DNA of 14,632 bases from Pseudomonadota bacterium (GCA_023416135.1 JAEZIF010000194.1:1-14632); one strand, 5' to 3'. Shown: positions 1 to 7,871, numbered from the stretch's first letter. Numbers and translations: made by a program. Notes: generated by a model from the sequence alone, not told the origin.

Positions 1-72
1 CTGAAGAAGACCATCGAGTATTTCGACGGACTTCTGCGCGGCAACAAGGAGATCAGCCGGGTCGGGCGTTAG
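1..72 (+). CDS. C-terminal end of a nucleotide-sugar epimerase/decarboxylase-like protein (partial)
   Basis: The window opens inside a reading frame that ends at TAG 70-72. Only 23 residues are visible. The tail LKKTIEYFDGLL followed by a short basic end resembles the last helix of extended short-chain dehydrogenases that act on nucleotide sugars, especially UDP-glucuronate decarboxylases, which usually end in a similar (L)xxTIxYF motif. This would suit the neighbouring epimerase and glycosyltransferase genes. No active-site residue lies inside the window, so the enzyme activity is inference. The gene converges on the epimerase gene that ends at 203. Confidence 0.5.
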   Translation: MKKTIEYFDGLLRGNKEISRVGR

Positions 73-105
73 CCGGGCCCGCACCACTCCGGTGGCGCGT
101 CATGG

Positions 106-176
106 TCTTCCGGACCGCGAGCGTCCCTGCTCGCTCATGATCATGAGGCGCGCGACCCAGCGCGCGGTCCGGAAGA
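106..176. repeat. 71-bp imperfect palindrome between convergent genes (REP-like or bidirectional terminator)
   Basis: A perfect 14-bp inverted repeat has arms at 106-119 (TCTTCCGGACCGCG) and 163-176 (CGCGGTCCGGAAGA). Its centre coincides with a perfect 12-bp palindrome TCATGATCATGA at 135-146. Smaller stems lie inside: GAGCG/CGCTC at 119-123/132-136 and GCGCGC at 148-153/160-165. The element sits in the 130-bp gap between two convergent gene ends. There is no U-tract, so a simple intrinsic terminator is not obvious. A dispersed palindromic repeat, or a structured RNA end serving both genes, fits better. Confidence 0.6.
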
Positions 177-202
177 GTATGAGAAGGCGCGCGCCCAGCG
201 AG

Positions 203-1225
203 CTACTGCACCGCCACCGCGCGCGGGATCGCATTGACGACGGAGGCCTTGCCCGAGGTCATCTCGTCGTAGATCCACCTGTAGGTCTTCTCCATGCCGT
301 CTTCGAGACGGATGGAGGGCGCCCACTTCAAGAGCTTCTTGATCAGTTCGTTGTCGCTGTTGCGGCCGCGCACGCCCTTGGGCGCGTCGAGCTTGTAGGA
401 GCGCTTCAGCTTCACGCCGGCGATCTTCTCGACGATATCGACCAGGCGGTTGATGCTGACCAACTCGTCGCTGCCGATGTTCAGCGGCTCGATGATGTCG
501 CTTTCCAGCAGGCGGATCGTGCCGTCGGTGCAGTCGTCGATGTACATGAACGAGCGGGTCTGCTCGCCGTCACCCCAGATCTCGATCTCATGCTTGCCCG
601 AGAGCTTGGCGGCGATGACCTTTCGGCAGATCGCGGCCGGCGCCTTCTCGCGGCCGCCGTCATAGGTGCCCTCGGGGCCGTAGACGTTGTGATAGCGGGC
701 CACGCGCGTGGCGAGGCCGTAATCCTCGCGGTAGTGGCGCGCCATCCGCTCGCTGAACAGCTTCTCCCAGCCGTAGCCGTCCTCCGGCATGGCTGGGTAG
801 GCGTCCTCTTCCTTGAGCGCGGTGACGTCGGCGCGGGTCTGCTTCTCGCCGTTGTAGACGCAGGCCGACGACGAATAGAAGAAGCGCTGGGCGCCGGCTT
901 CCTTGGCAGCCACCAGCATGTGGGTGCTGACCAGCACCGACAGCATGCACTCGGCCTTGTGGGTCTCGATGAAGCCCATGCCGCCCATGTCGGCGGCAAG
1001 GTTGTAGATCGTGTGCGCGCCCTTGGCGGCGGCGCGGCAGGGTTCCAGCAGGGCGAGATCGCCCACCTGGTTCTCGACGCCCGGGGTCTTCTGGTACCAC
1101 TCGTTGAGCGGCTTCACGTCGACGGCGCGGAGCTTGGTGTGGCCACGTTGCTGCAAAACGCGGACCAGATGGCCGCCGATGAAGCCACCGGCACCGGTGA
1201 CGACCACGAGATCATTCTTGGACAT
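203..1225 (-). CDS. GDP-mannose 3,5-epimerase-like NAD-dependent sugar epimerase
   Basis: This 340-residue extended short-chain dehydrogenase probably converts a GDP-hexose, such as GDP-mannose, to the L-galactose or L-gulose epimer in the cytoplasm. The NAD-binding motif TGAGGFIG is at 10-17. C122 (SSSACVY), Y151 and K155 (YGWEK) and K194 (GGREKAPAA) match C145, Y174, K178 and K217 of plant GDP-mannose 3,5-epimerase, all at the same offset of 23. The motifs WGDGEQTRSF, NIGSDELVS and GVRGRNSDN also match that family. The ATG at 1225 was chosen because GAAAGG lies 7 nt upstream; an in-frame GTG at 1240 has less support. The gene diverges from the glycosyltransferase operon across 236 bp in which I saw no convincing promoter. 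Family assignment is strong; the exact substrate and product are inferred. Confidence 0.88.
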   Translation of the reverse strand: MSKNDLVVVTGAGGFIGGHLVRVLQQRGHTKLRAVDVKPLNEWYQKTPGVENQVGDLALLEPCRAAAKGAHTIYNLAADMGGMGFIETHKAECMLSVLVSTHMLVAAKEAGAQRFFYSSSACVYNGEKQTRADVTALKEEDAYPAMPEDGYGWEKLFSERMARHYREDYGLATRVARYHNVYGPEGTYDGGREKAPAAICRKVIAAKLSGKHEIEIWGDGEQTRSFMYIDDCTDGTIRLLESDIIEPLNIGSDELVSINRLVDIVEKIAGVKLKRSYKLDAPKGVRGRNSDNELIKKLLKWAPSIRLEDGMEKTYRWIYDEMTSGKASVVNAIPRAVAVQ

Positions 1226-1232
1226 TGACCAG

Positions 1233-1238
1233 CCTTTC
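1233..1238 (-). promoter_or_regulatory. Ribosome binding site of the epimerase gene
   Basis: On the minus strand GAAAGG lies 7 nt before the ATG at 1225. It decides in favour of the MSKND start over an in-frame GTG at 1240, which would add five residues before the NAD-binding fold. Confidence 0.6.
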
Positions 1239-1461
1239 ACGCGAAGAGAGGGCTTTTATCCGGTTTTTCAAAGACTTGCGAGGATGGGCACGACCCAACC
1301 TTTGACTCGCCAAACGCGATGGGGTGCTCGTTTGCTCGCCTCGAGCGATTCCGTCAAGTCGCCCGATGATGCGGCAACAATGTGGCGCGTGCCGCCGCCA
1401 GCCGCCGCGGCGCCAGGGAAATCCGATAGTCGGCGGGAATAATCTCTCTTATACCAGCCAC

Positions 1462-2259
1462 ATGGGCCCTCATGGCCGTCTTGGCATCGTGCTGGCCGAA
1501 ATCACCCCCGTCATCCTGACTTACAATGAATCCGCCAATTTGGGCCGCTCCCTCGAGCGCCTGACATGGGCGAAAGAGGTCGTGGTCGTCGACAGCAACT
1601 CGACCGACGACAGCCTGATGATCGCGGCCCGCTTCCCCAACGTGCGCACCGTCCAGCGGCCTTTCGACAGCCACGCCGAGCAGTGGCGCTTCGCCGTCGA
1701 GGAGACCGGCATCGCCAGCGCCTGGGTGCTGCGGCTGGATGCCGACTACATGGTCGAGCCGGCACTGCGCGACGAGATCGCGGCTCTGGCACCGGCCGAG
1801 GAGACCGCAGCCTACGAGATCGCTTTCACCTATTGCATCGATGGACGGGCGTTGCGCGCTTCGCTCTATCCCGCGCTGCCCGTCCTGTTCCGGTTGGGCC
1901 GCGGCCGATTCGTCCAGGACGGCCATACGGAGAAGCTGCGCATCGACGGGCCGATCGTGAAGCTCGCCAACCGCCTGCTGCATGACGACCGCAAGAGCCT
2001 GGAGCGCTGGCTGCAGTCCCAGTCGCGCTATCAGGCGCAGGAAGCCGAGAAGCTCATCACCCGGCCGTGGTCGGAACTGAGCTGGCCCGACCGCCTGCGC
2101 CGCACGCGCTTCCTGGGTCCGATCGCGGTGGCGGTGCACTGTCTGGTCGTGAAGGGCCTGATATTCGACGGAACGGCCGGGCTTCTCTATACCGCCCAGC
2201 GCGTGACCGCCGATCTGATCCTCTCCATGCACTTGCTGCGTCGCGACCTCGAGCGATGA
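1462..2259 (+). CDS. Family 2 glycosyltransferase (GT-A fold)
   Basis: This 265-residue enzyme is predicted to transfer a sugar from a nucleotide-sugar donor in the cytoplasm or at the inner membrane face. The N-terminus has the GT2 pattern: a strand leading to LTYNES (19-24), VVVDSNSTDDS (41-51), and the metal/donor site RLDAD (91-95). A hydrophobic stretch near residues 215-235 may help membrane association. The fold resembles the WaaE/KdtX-type core glucosyltransferases, though the acceptor cannot be read from the sequence. The start is uncertain: ATG 1462 lacks a good ribosome site, and GTG 1489 is possible because the fold begins just after it. Longer frames reaching back to 1324 run through non-coding-like sequence. 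The stop overlaps the next ATG by 4 bp, so the two are probably translationally coupled. Confidence 0.85.
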   Translation: MGPHGRLGIVLAEITPVILTYNESANLGRSLERLTWAKEVVVVDSNSTDDSLMIAARFPNVRTVQRPFDSHAEQWRFAVEETGIASAWVLRLDADYMVEPALRDEIAALAPAEETAAYEIAFTYCIDGRALRASLYPALPVLFRLGRGRFVQDGHTEKLRIDGPIVKLANRLLHDDRKSLERWLQSQSRYQAQEAEKLITRPWSELSWPDRLRRTRFLGPIAVAVHCLVVKGLIFDGTAGLLYTAQRVTADLILSMHLLRRDLER

Positions 2260-4010
2260 CCTACGTCCTCGGGCTGAACGCCTATCACGCCGACGCCGCG
2301 GCTTGCCTGGTGAAGGACGGCACCCTGGTCGCCGCCGTCGAAGAGGAGCGCTTCCGCCGCATCAAGCATTGGGGCGGCTTTCCCAGCGAATCGATTCGCT
2401 ATTGCCTCAGCGAGGGCGGCATCACGCTCGGCGACGTCGAGCACGTCGCCATCAACAGCGACAACCGCGCCAACCGTTGGCGCAAGCTCGCCTTCGTCCT
2501 GGCCTCGGGCGTCAGCCCGTCCTACGTGCTGAGCCGCCTGCGCCAGCGCGGCGAGCGTGCCGACGTCGCGGGCAACCTCGCGCAGGCGCTGCCGGACCAG
2601 GAGTTCCGCGGCGCCGTGCATGCCGTCGAGCACCATCTCTGCCATCTCGCCTCGGCCTTCCTCGTGTCGCCTTACGACAGGGCAGCGGCGGTCTCGGTCG
2701 ACGGCTTCGGTGATTTCTCGTCGGCCGCCTGGGGGCTGGGCGAGGGCGGCAACCTCAGCGTCGCGGGGCGCGTCTACTTCCCCCACTCGCTCGGCGTGTT
2801 CTACGAGGCGATGACCCAGTTCATCGGCTTCCCGCACTACGGCGACGAATACAAGGTGATGGGTCTCGCGCCCTACGGCGAGCCGCGTTTCGTCGATCTC
2901 ATGCGCCAGATCGTGAAGACCAGGGACGACGGCACCTTCGAGCTCGACCTGAGATTCTTCCGACATGCAACAGGCGAGGGAGCCAATTACCAGGTGAAGG
3001 ACGGCATCCCCTCGGGCGGCCGGTTGTGGAGTGACGCGCTCGCCGAGCTGCTCGGCCCGGCACGCGATCCCGCGGCGCCTCTGGAGGACCGCCATCGCGA
3101 CATCGCGCGCTCGGCGCAGGCCACCTACGAGAACGCCTTCTTCAATCTTCTGGGCGCCGTGCATCGCCGCTATGGCACCGACGCGGTCGTGCTGGCAGGC
3201 GGCTGCGCCTACAACTCGGTCGCCAACGGCAAGGTGCTGGAGCGCTCGCCGTTCAAGAAGCTCTACGTTCAGTCGGCCGGCGGCGATGCCGGCGGCGCGA
3301 TCGGCGCGGCCTTCGCCACGTGGCACAAGGTTGGTGGCGCCGCCGCCCGCCGTCACTTCGTGATGGACCACGCCTACTGGGGGCCATCGGCCACGCCGGA
3401 CCAGATTGCCAAGGCGATCGCCCGGCGGCGTGCCGACTTCGACGCCGCAGGCTGCACCATCGAGCGCATCGCCGACGAGGCGACGTTGTGCAAGCGCACC
3501 GCCGAGGAGATCGCGCTGGGCAAGGTGATCGGCTGGTTCCAGGGCCGCCTCGAATGGGGCCCCCGGGCGCTCGGCAATCGCTCGATCCTGGGCGATCCGC
3601 GGCGTGCCGACATGAAGGACGTCCTCAATCTCAAGATCAAGCGCCGCGAATCCTTCCGGCCCTTTGCGCCCTCCGTGCTGCGCGAAGCGGTGCCCGACTG
3701 GTTCGAGACCGACGACGACGTGCCCTTCATGATGCAGGTCTTCCGGATCCGCGAGGCCAGGCGCAGGGAGATCCCGGCAGTCACCCATGTCGATGGCACC
3801 GGCCGGCTGCAGACCGTCACCTGGTCGGGCAACCCACGCTATGCCCGGCTGATTCAGTCGTTCCGCGAGATCACCGGCGTGCCCATGGTGCTCAACACCA
3901 GCTTCAACGAGAACGAGCCGGTTGTTTGCAGGCCCGAGGAAGCCATCGACTGTTTTCTGCGGACCAAGATGGACGTGCTCGTGCTGGGTGATACGCTGAT
4001 CCGACGATGA
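2256..4010 (+). CDS. O-carbamoyltransferase of the NodU/CmcH/TobZ family
   Basis: The 584-residue protein has the usual family length. It should use carbamoyl phosphate and ATP to form carbamoyl-adenylate and transfer the carbamoyl group to a hydroxyl, probably on a sugar. The Kae1-like part shows the metal-binding HHLCH at 126-130, VSVDGFGD at 147-153 and VLAGGCAYNS at 312-321. The C-terminal YrdC-like part shows GRLEWGPRALGNRS from 430, KRRESFRPFAPS at 463-473 and LNTSFN at 546-551. The start overlaps the upstream glycosyltransferase stop (ATGA), and the stop overlaps the Fe-S gene start (ATGA). The context suggests that the sugar added or made by the neighbours is carbamoylated. Family membership is nearly certain; the acceptor is unknown. 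Confidence 0.93.
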   Translation: MTYVLGLNAYHADAAACLVKDGTLVAAVEEERFRRIKHWGGFPSESIRYCLSEGGITLGDVEHVAINSDNRANRWRKLAFVLASGVSPSYVLSRLRQRGERADVAGNLAQALPDQEFRGAVHAVEHHLCHLASAFLVSPYDRAAAVSVDGFGDFSSAAWGLGEGGNLSVAGRVYFPHSLGVFYEAMTQFIGFPHYGDEYKVMGLAPYGEPRFVDLMRQIVKTRDDGTFELDLRFFRHATGEGANYQVKDGIPSGGRLWSDALAELLGPARDPAAPLEDRHRDIARSAQATYENAFFNLLGAVHRRYGTDAVVLAGGCAYNSVANGKVLERSPFKKLYVQSAGGDAGGAIGAAFATWHKVGGAAARRHFVMDHAYWGPSATPDQIAKAIARRRADFDAAGCTIERIADEATLCKRTAEEIALGKVIGWFQGRLEWGPRALGNRSILGDPRRADMKDVLNLKIKRRESFRPFAPSVLREAVPDWFETDDDVPFMMQVFRIREARRREIPAVTHVDGTGRLQTVTWSGNPRYARLIQSFREITGVPMVLNTSFNENEPVVCRPEEAIDCFLRTKMDVLVLGDTLIRR

Positions 4011-4468
4011 TCTCGTTCACCGTCAACGGCCAGCCGGCTCGTGTGGACGTCGAGGCCGAGAAGCCGCTGCTATGGGTCCTGCGCGAGGACCTCAACATCA
4101 CGGGCCCCAAGTATGGGTGCGGTGTGGGATCGTGCGGCGCATGCACCGTCCATGTCGACGGCGTGCCGGTGCGGTCGTGCTCGATGGCTGCGTCCGACGT
4201 CGACGGCAAGTCGGTGATCACCATCGAAGGGCTGGCGCTCGGCACCTTGCACGCCGTGCAGAAGGCGTGGATCGAGGAGCAGGTGCCCCAGTGCGGCTAC
4301 TGCCAGCCAGGCTTCATCATGTCGGCGGTGGCGCTGCTCAAGGCCAATCCCAAGCCGACCGACAAGGACATCGACGAGGTTCTGTCCAACATTTGCCGCT
4401 GCGGCACCTACGGCGCCATCCGCCGTGCCGTTCATCGCGCCTCGGCATTGCTGGGCGGCGCGCCGTGA
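4007..4468 (+). CDS. [2Fe-2S] small subunit of a xanthine-oxidase-family molybdenum hydroxylase (IorA-like)
   Basis: This 153-residue electron-transfer subunit would carry two [2Fe-2S] clusters. The ferredoxin-type N-terminal half has C38, C43, C46 and C58 (CGVGSCGACTVHV then RSC). The helical C-terminal half has C96, C99, C130 and C132 (CGYCQPGF then NICRCGTY). All eight cluster ligands are present and the length is normal for IorA/CoxS-type subunits. It has no signal peptide, so it would have to be exported, if at all, together with the large subunit. Its start overlaps the carbamoyltransferase stop (ATGA) and its stop overlaps the large-subunit GTG (GTGA). No FAD subunit is present, as is usual for isoquinoline 1-oxidoreductase-type enzymes. 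Confidence 0.95.
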   Translation: MISFTVNGQPARVDVEAEKPLLWVLREDLNITGPKYGCGVGSCGACTVHVDGVPVRSCSMAASDVDGKSVITIEGLALGTLHAVQKAWIEEQVPQCGYCQPGFIMSAVALLKANPKPTDKDIDEVLSNICRCGTYGAIRRAVHRASALLGGAP

Positions 4469-6720
4469 AGAAGTGGACCCGGCGCATGGCGATAATCGGC
4501 GGCATCGCCGGCGGCGGCCTGCTGGGCGTCGGTTTCTGGTTTGCCCGCGAGCGCGATCGGCTGGGCGATCGCACGCTGCTCAACATCAGGCCGAACGAGG
4601 CGGGCCTCAGCGGCTGGGTGAAGATCACGCGCGACAACAACGTGGTCGTGGCCGTGCCGCGCGCCGAGATGGGGCAGGGCGTGCAGACGGCGCTCGCCAT
4701 GCTGGTCGCCGAGGAGATGGACGCGCGCTGGAACCAGGTGCGGGTCGAGGATCCGCCCGAGAACGGCATCTACCGCAACGTCGACATCCTGATCGACACC
4801 CTGCCGTTCTCGCCTGAGGAACAAGGCACCGTCGTCGACGTCGCGCGGTGGATGGCAGGCAAGCTCGGCGGCGCGCTGGGCGTGCTGGCGACCGGTGGCT
4901 CGACCAGCGTGCGCGATGCCTGGCATCCCATGCGTGTTGCCGGCGCGGTGGCGCGCGACCTGCTGCTGCGCGCGGCGAGCCGCCAGGCATCCGTGCCGGT
5001 CGGCGACCTCGTGGTCGTGGATGGCGAGGTACGGCGCAAGAGCGGCGGGCGCGTCGCCACTTTCGGAGAGCTGGTCGACCATGTTGGCGACCTGTCGTCG
5101 ATGCCGGCGCCGCCGCTCAAGAAGCCCTCGGAGTTCAAGCTCATAGGCAAGCCGCTGCCGCGCCTCGACATCCCGGCCAAGGTGCTGGGCGTGGCGACCT
5201 TCGGCATCGATGTGCGCCGGCCCAATCTGCTCTATGCCGCGGTGCTGAATGCGCCGACCTTCGGCGGCTCGGCAACCGGATTGAAAGTGAAGGGGAGCCT
5301 GCCCAAGGGCGTCGAGACCGTGATCATCGTGCCCGGTGGCGTCGCCGCGATCGGCGCGAGCTGGTGGCGTGCCAACAAGCTTCTCCAGGAAGGCGTCGAG
5401 GTGCAGTGGCAGCCGGGCCCGGAGCCCAACCTCGACAGCGCCACTCTCTGGCGGCGCTACGAGGGGCTGCTGCAGGACGGCAAGCCTGCGCTGGTCCGCA
5501 CACTGGGCGAGGAGAAGAAGCCTGCGACGGTGCGGCCGATCGAGGCGACCTACCGCGCGCCCTATCTTGCGCACACGACCATGGAGCCGATGAACTGCAC
5601 GGCGCAGGTCCTGCGCGATGGCGACAAGGCGAAGGTCGAGGTCTGGATGCCCAATCAGGCGCCGACGCTGGTGCGCCTGATCGCGGCCGAGGTCGCGGAC
5701 GTGCCGCAGGCCGCGGTCAGCGTGCACACGACCTTCCTCGGCGGCGGCTTCGGCCGGCGCGCCGAGGTCGACCTGGTGCGCCAGGCGGTGACCTGCGCGC
5801 TCGCCGTGCCGGACAAGCCGGTACAGGTCCTGTGGTCGCGTGAGGAAGATGTCCGACACGACTATTATCGGCCGATGGCGCTGGCGCGCTGGCGCGCCGA
5901 GCTCGACATGTCAGGCAGTACGCCCAGGCTGGCGGCTGTTGCCAAGCGCCAGGTCGCGCAGTCGCCGGCCGACCAGTTCCCGGCCCGCGTGATCGGCCTG
6001 CCGTCGCAGGGCAAGCCCGAGGGCAATGCCGTCGAGAACCCGCCCTATGCCTTTCCGTTCTACAGGCTTGAAGCCGTGGTGGCTGACGGCTCGGTGCCCG
6101 TCGGCTTCTGGCGGTCGGTCGGCCATTCACACACGGCCTTCTTCGACGAGAGTTTCGTCGACGAGATGGCTGCCGCCCTGAAGAAGGATCCGTTCGAGTT
6201 CCGCCGCGAGCTGCTGGCGAAGAAACCGCGGCATCTGAAGGTGCTGGAGACGGTTGCGAAGGAAGCCGGCTGGGGGCAGCCGCTGCCGGCGGGCTCGGGT
6301 CGCGGCATGGCGCTGCGCGCGTCGTTCGGCTCGATCGTGGCGCAGGTCGCCGAGGTCGCGGTGCCTGACGGCAAGACGCTGCAGGTCGAGCGCGTCACTT
6401 GCGCGATCGATTGCGGCCCGGTCGTCAATCCCGCGATCGTACGCATGCAGATGGAGAGCGGCATCATCTACGGCCTCTCGGCCGCACTCCATGGCGAGAT
6501 CACGCTGGCCAACGGCGCCGTCGAGCAGTCGAACTTCCCCGACTACGACGCGGTGCGCCTCGCCGATGCGCCGACGATGGCGGTTCATCTCGTCGACACC
6601 GGATCGTCCCTCGTCGGCGGCGTCGGTGAGCCCGGCACGCCGCCGATCGCGCCCGCCGTCGCCAACGCGATCTTCGCCGCGACGGGCCGGCGGTTGCGCG
6701 ATCTGCCGCTGCGCCTCTGA
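4465..6720 (+). CDS. Molybdopterin-binding large subunit, isoquinoline 1-oxidoreductase beta (IorB)-like
   Basis: This 751-residue subunit would bind the molybdenum-cytosine-dinucleotide cofactor and hydroxylate or oxidise an N-heterocycle or aldehyde. Residues 1-30 hold a twin Arg (TRRMAII) and a Gly-rich hydrophobic segment, consistent with a Tat signal or membrane anchor. Cofactor motifs are AEMGQGVQTAL (68-78), AHTTMEPMN (369-377), GGGFGRRAE (427-434, approximate) and GFWRSVGHS (547-555). The C-terminal GGVGEPGTPP (718-727) carries the catalytic Glu, E722. The GTG at 4465 overlaps the small-subunit stop by 4 bp; the next in-frame ATG at 4486 would lose the twin Arg. The substrate is not predictable. 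Its place directly behind a glycosyltransferase and a carbamoyltransferase is unusual. Confidence 0.92.
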   Translation: MKKWTRRMAIIGGIAGGGLLGVGFWFARERDRLGDRTLLNIRPNEAGLSGWVKITRDNNVVVAVPRAEMGQGVQTALAMLVAEEMDARWNQVRVEDPPENGIYRNVDILIDTLPFSPEEQGTVVDVARWMAGKLGGALGVLATGGSTSVRDAWHPMRVAGAVARDLLLRAASRQASVPVGDLVVVDGEVRRKSGGRVATFGELVDHVGDLSSMPAPPLKKPSEFKLIGKPLPRLDIPAKVLGVATFGIDVRRPNLLYAAVLNAPTFGGSATGLKVKGSLPKGVETVIIVPGGVAAIGASWWRANKLLQEGVEVQWQPGPEPNLDSATLWRRYEGLLQDGKPALVRTLGEEKKPATVRPIEATYRAPYLAHTTMEPMNCTAQVLRDGDKAKVEVWMPNQAPTLVRLIAAEVADVPQAAVSVHTTFLGGGFGRRAEVDLVRQAVTCALAVPDKPVQVLWSREEDVRHDYYRPMALARWRAELDMSGSTPRLAAVAKRQVAQSPADQFPARVIGLPSQGKPEGNAVENPPYAFPFYRLEAVVADGSVPVGFWRSVGHSHTAFFDESFVDEMAAALKKDPFEFRRELLAKKPRHLKVLETVAKEAGWGQPLPAGSGRGMALRASFGSIVAQVAEVAVPDGKTLQVERVTCAIDCGPVVNPAIVRMQMESGIIYGLSAALHGEITLANGAVEQSNFPDYDAVRLADAPTMAVHLVDTGSSLVGGVGEPGTPPIAPAVANAIFAATGRRLRDLPLRL

Positions 6721-6761
6721 TCCTTCCGGATGCAGCAAGCACCTAGACTCAAGCACGCAGA

Positions 6762-7739
6762 CTAGCGCGGCATCTTCTTTCGCCAGCGCAGCGTATCCTC
6801 GATCTGTACGGCGAGGTCGCGTTCGGGCGACCAGCCGAGCTCGCGTCTGGCCTTGGTGACGTCACCGACCAGTTTCGGCGAATCGCCGGGGCGGCGCGGC
6901 CCGACTGAGTGCGGAACGGGCTTTCCGGCGATGCGGCCGGTCTCGGCCAGCGCCTGGCGCACGCTGTAACCCGCGCCGCTGCCGAGGTTGAAGGTCTCGT
7001 GGCCGCCCGCCGACCCGCCGGTTAGCCAGGCGAGTGCGCGCAGATGCGCGTCGGCAAGATCGCTCACGTGCACGAAGTCGCGGACGCACGACCCATCGGG
7101 CGTCGGATAATCCGTGCCGAGCAGGGTGAGAGCGGGGCCGAGCCCGAGCGCGGCATCGACCGCCAGCGGCAACAGATGGGTCTCAGGATCGTGTGCTTCG
7201 CCGATCGTCCCGCCGCAATCCGCGCCGGCCGCGTTGAAGTAGCGCAATGCCGCCGAACGCAATCCTCGCCCTGCGGCCTCGATCAGCGCATCCTCGACCT
7301 TGGCCTTCGACGCGGCGTAGGGGCTGAGCGGAGCGACCGGATGGGTCTCGGTCAGAAGGTCCGTCTGCGGCAACCCGTACACCGCACAGGTGCTCGAGAA
7401 GACGAAAGCCTCGATGTCGTGCTGCAGCGCCGCGTCGATCAGAGCGTAGGACTTGGTGACGTTGTTGTGGAGGTAGCGCTCGGGCTGCCGGACCGATTCG
7501 CCGACTTCGATGTAGCCCGCGAGATGGATCACCGCCCGCGGCCGGTGGCGCACGAAAACCTCGTCGAGCCGCGCCTTGTCGCCGATGTCGCCCTTCTCGA
7601 GCGGGCCCCATTGCACAGCCCAATCGTGGCCCTTCTCCAGCGTGTCGTAACAGATGGGCTCGTCGCCTGCCTCGGCCAACGCCTTGCAGATGTGGCTGCC
7701 GATATAGCCGGCGCCGCCGGTTACGAGGACTGTGCTCAT
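6762..7739 (-). CDS. galE: UDP-glucose 4-epimerase (GalE/ExoB-like)
   Basis: The 325-residue cytoplasmic enzyme should interconvert UDP-glucose and UDP-galactose, or the matching pentose pair, with bound NAD. The NAD motif VTGGAGYIGSH spans 6-16. The catalytic set is S116-T117 in FSSTCAVYG, then Y141 and K145 in YAASK. RYFNAAGAD and NLGSG further on fit GalE and the rhizobial ExoB group. ATG 7739 was chosen because the NAD fold starts there. The longer frame to 7820 only translates the adjacent tRNA gene. The gene begins 26 nt after tRNA-Thr on the same strand and probably shares its transcript. It converges on the molybdenum enzyme gene with 41 bp between stops. A UDP-arabinose 4-epimerase role cannot be excluded. 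Confidence 0.93.
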   Translation of the reverse strand: MSTVLVTGGAGYIGSHICKALAEAGDEPICYDTLEKGHDWAVQWGPLEKGDIGDKARLDEVFVRHRPRAVIHLAGYIEVGESVRQPERYLHNNVTKSYALIDAALQHDIEAFVFSSTCAVYGLPQTDLLTETHPVAPLSPYAASKAKVEDALIEAAGRGLRSAALRYFNAAGADCGGTIGEAHDPETHLLPLAVDAALGLGPALTLLGTDYPTPDGSCVRDFVHVSDLADAHLRALAWLTGGSAGGHETFNLGSGAGYSVRQALAETGRIAGKPVPHSVGPRRPGDSPKLVGDVTKARRELGWSPERDLAVQIEDTLRWRKKMPR

Positions 7740-7765
7740 GTCGAGAGAATGCCACTCCCCCAGGA

Positions 7766-7840
7766 TGGTGCCGGGTGAGGGATTTGAACCCCCGACCTTC
7801 GGTTTACAAAACCGCTGCACTACCGCTGTGCTAACCCGGC
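7766..7840 (-). tRNA. tRNA-Thr (anticodon UGU)
   Basis: Read on the minus strand from 7840, the sequence folds into a full cloverleaf. The acceptor stem GCCGGGT pairs with ACCCGGC. The D stem is GCAC/GTGC. The anticodon stem and loop is GCGGT-TTTGTAA-ACCGA, with anticodon TGT (plus-strand ACA at 7806-7808). The T arm is GGGGG-TTCAAAT-CCCTC. The discriminator is A and CCA is encoded (7766-7768). The anticodon arm matches the usual bacterial tRNA-Thr(UGU). No strong promoter was seen upstream of 7840. Confidence 0.96.
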
Positions 7841-7871
7841 ATTTGCTGACTTTTTGAGCAGTTCCACGCCA

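Noticed and set aside
92..1228. Long plus-strand open frame of 378 codons opposite the epimerase gene
   Set aside because: It is the antisense shadow of the epimerase gene, rich in Val/Ala/Leu/His with no recognisable motif.
2187..3788. 533-codon minus-strand frame opposite the carbamoyltransferase
   Set aside because: High-GC antisense shadow; the plus-strand frame carries all family motifs.
4432..5859. 475-codon minus-strand frame opposite the molybdenum subunit
   Set aside because: Same antisense effect; no domain can be recognised.
7740..7820. N-terminal extension of galE
   Set aside because: The added residues (KPKVGGSNPSPG) are a translation of the tRNA-Thr gene, a common artefact.
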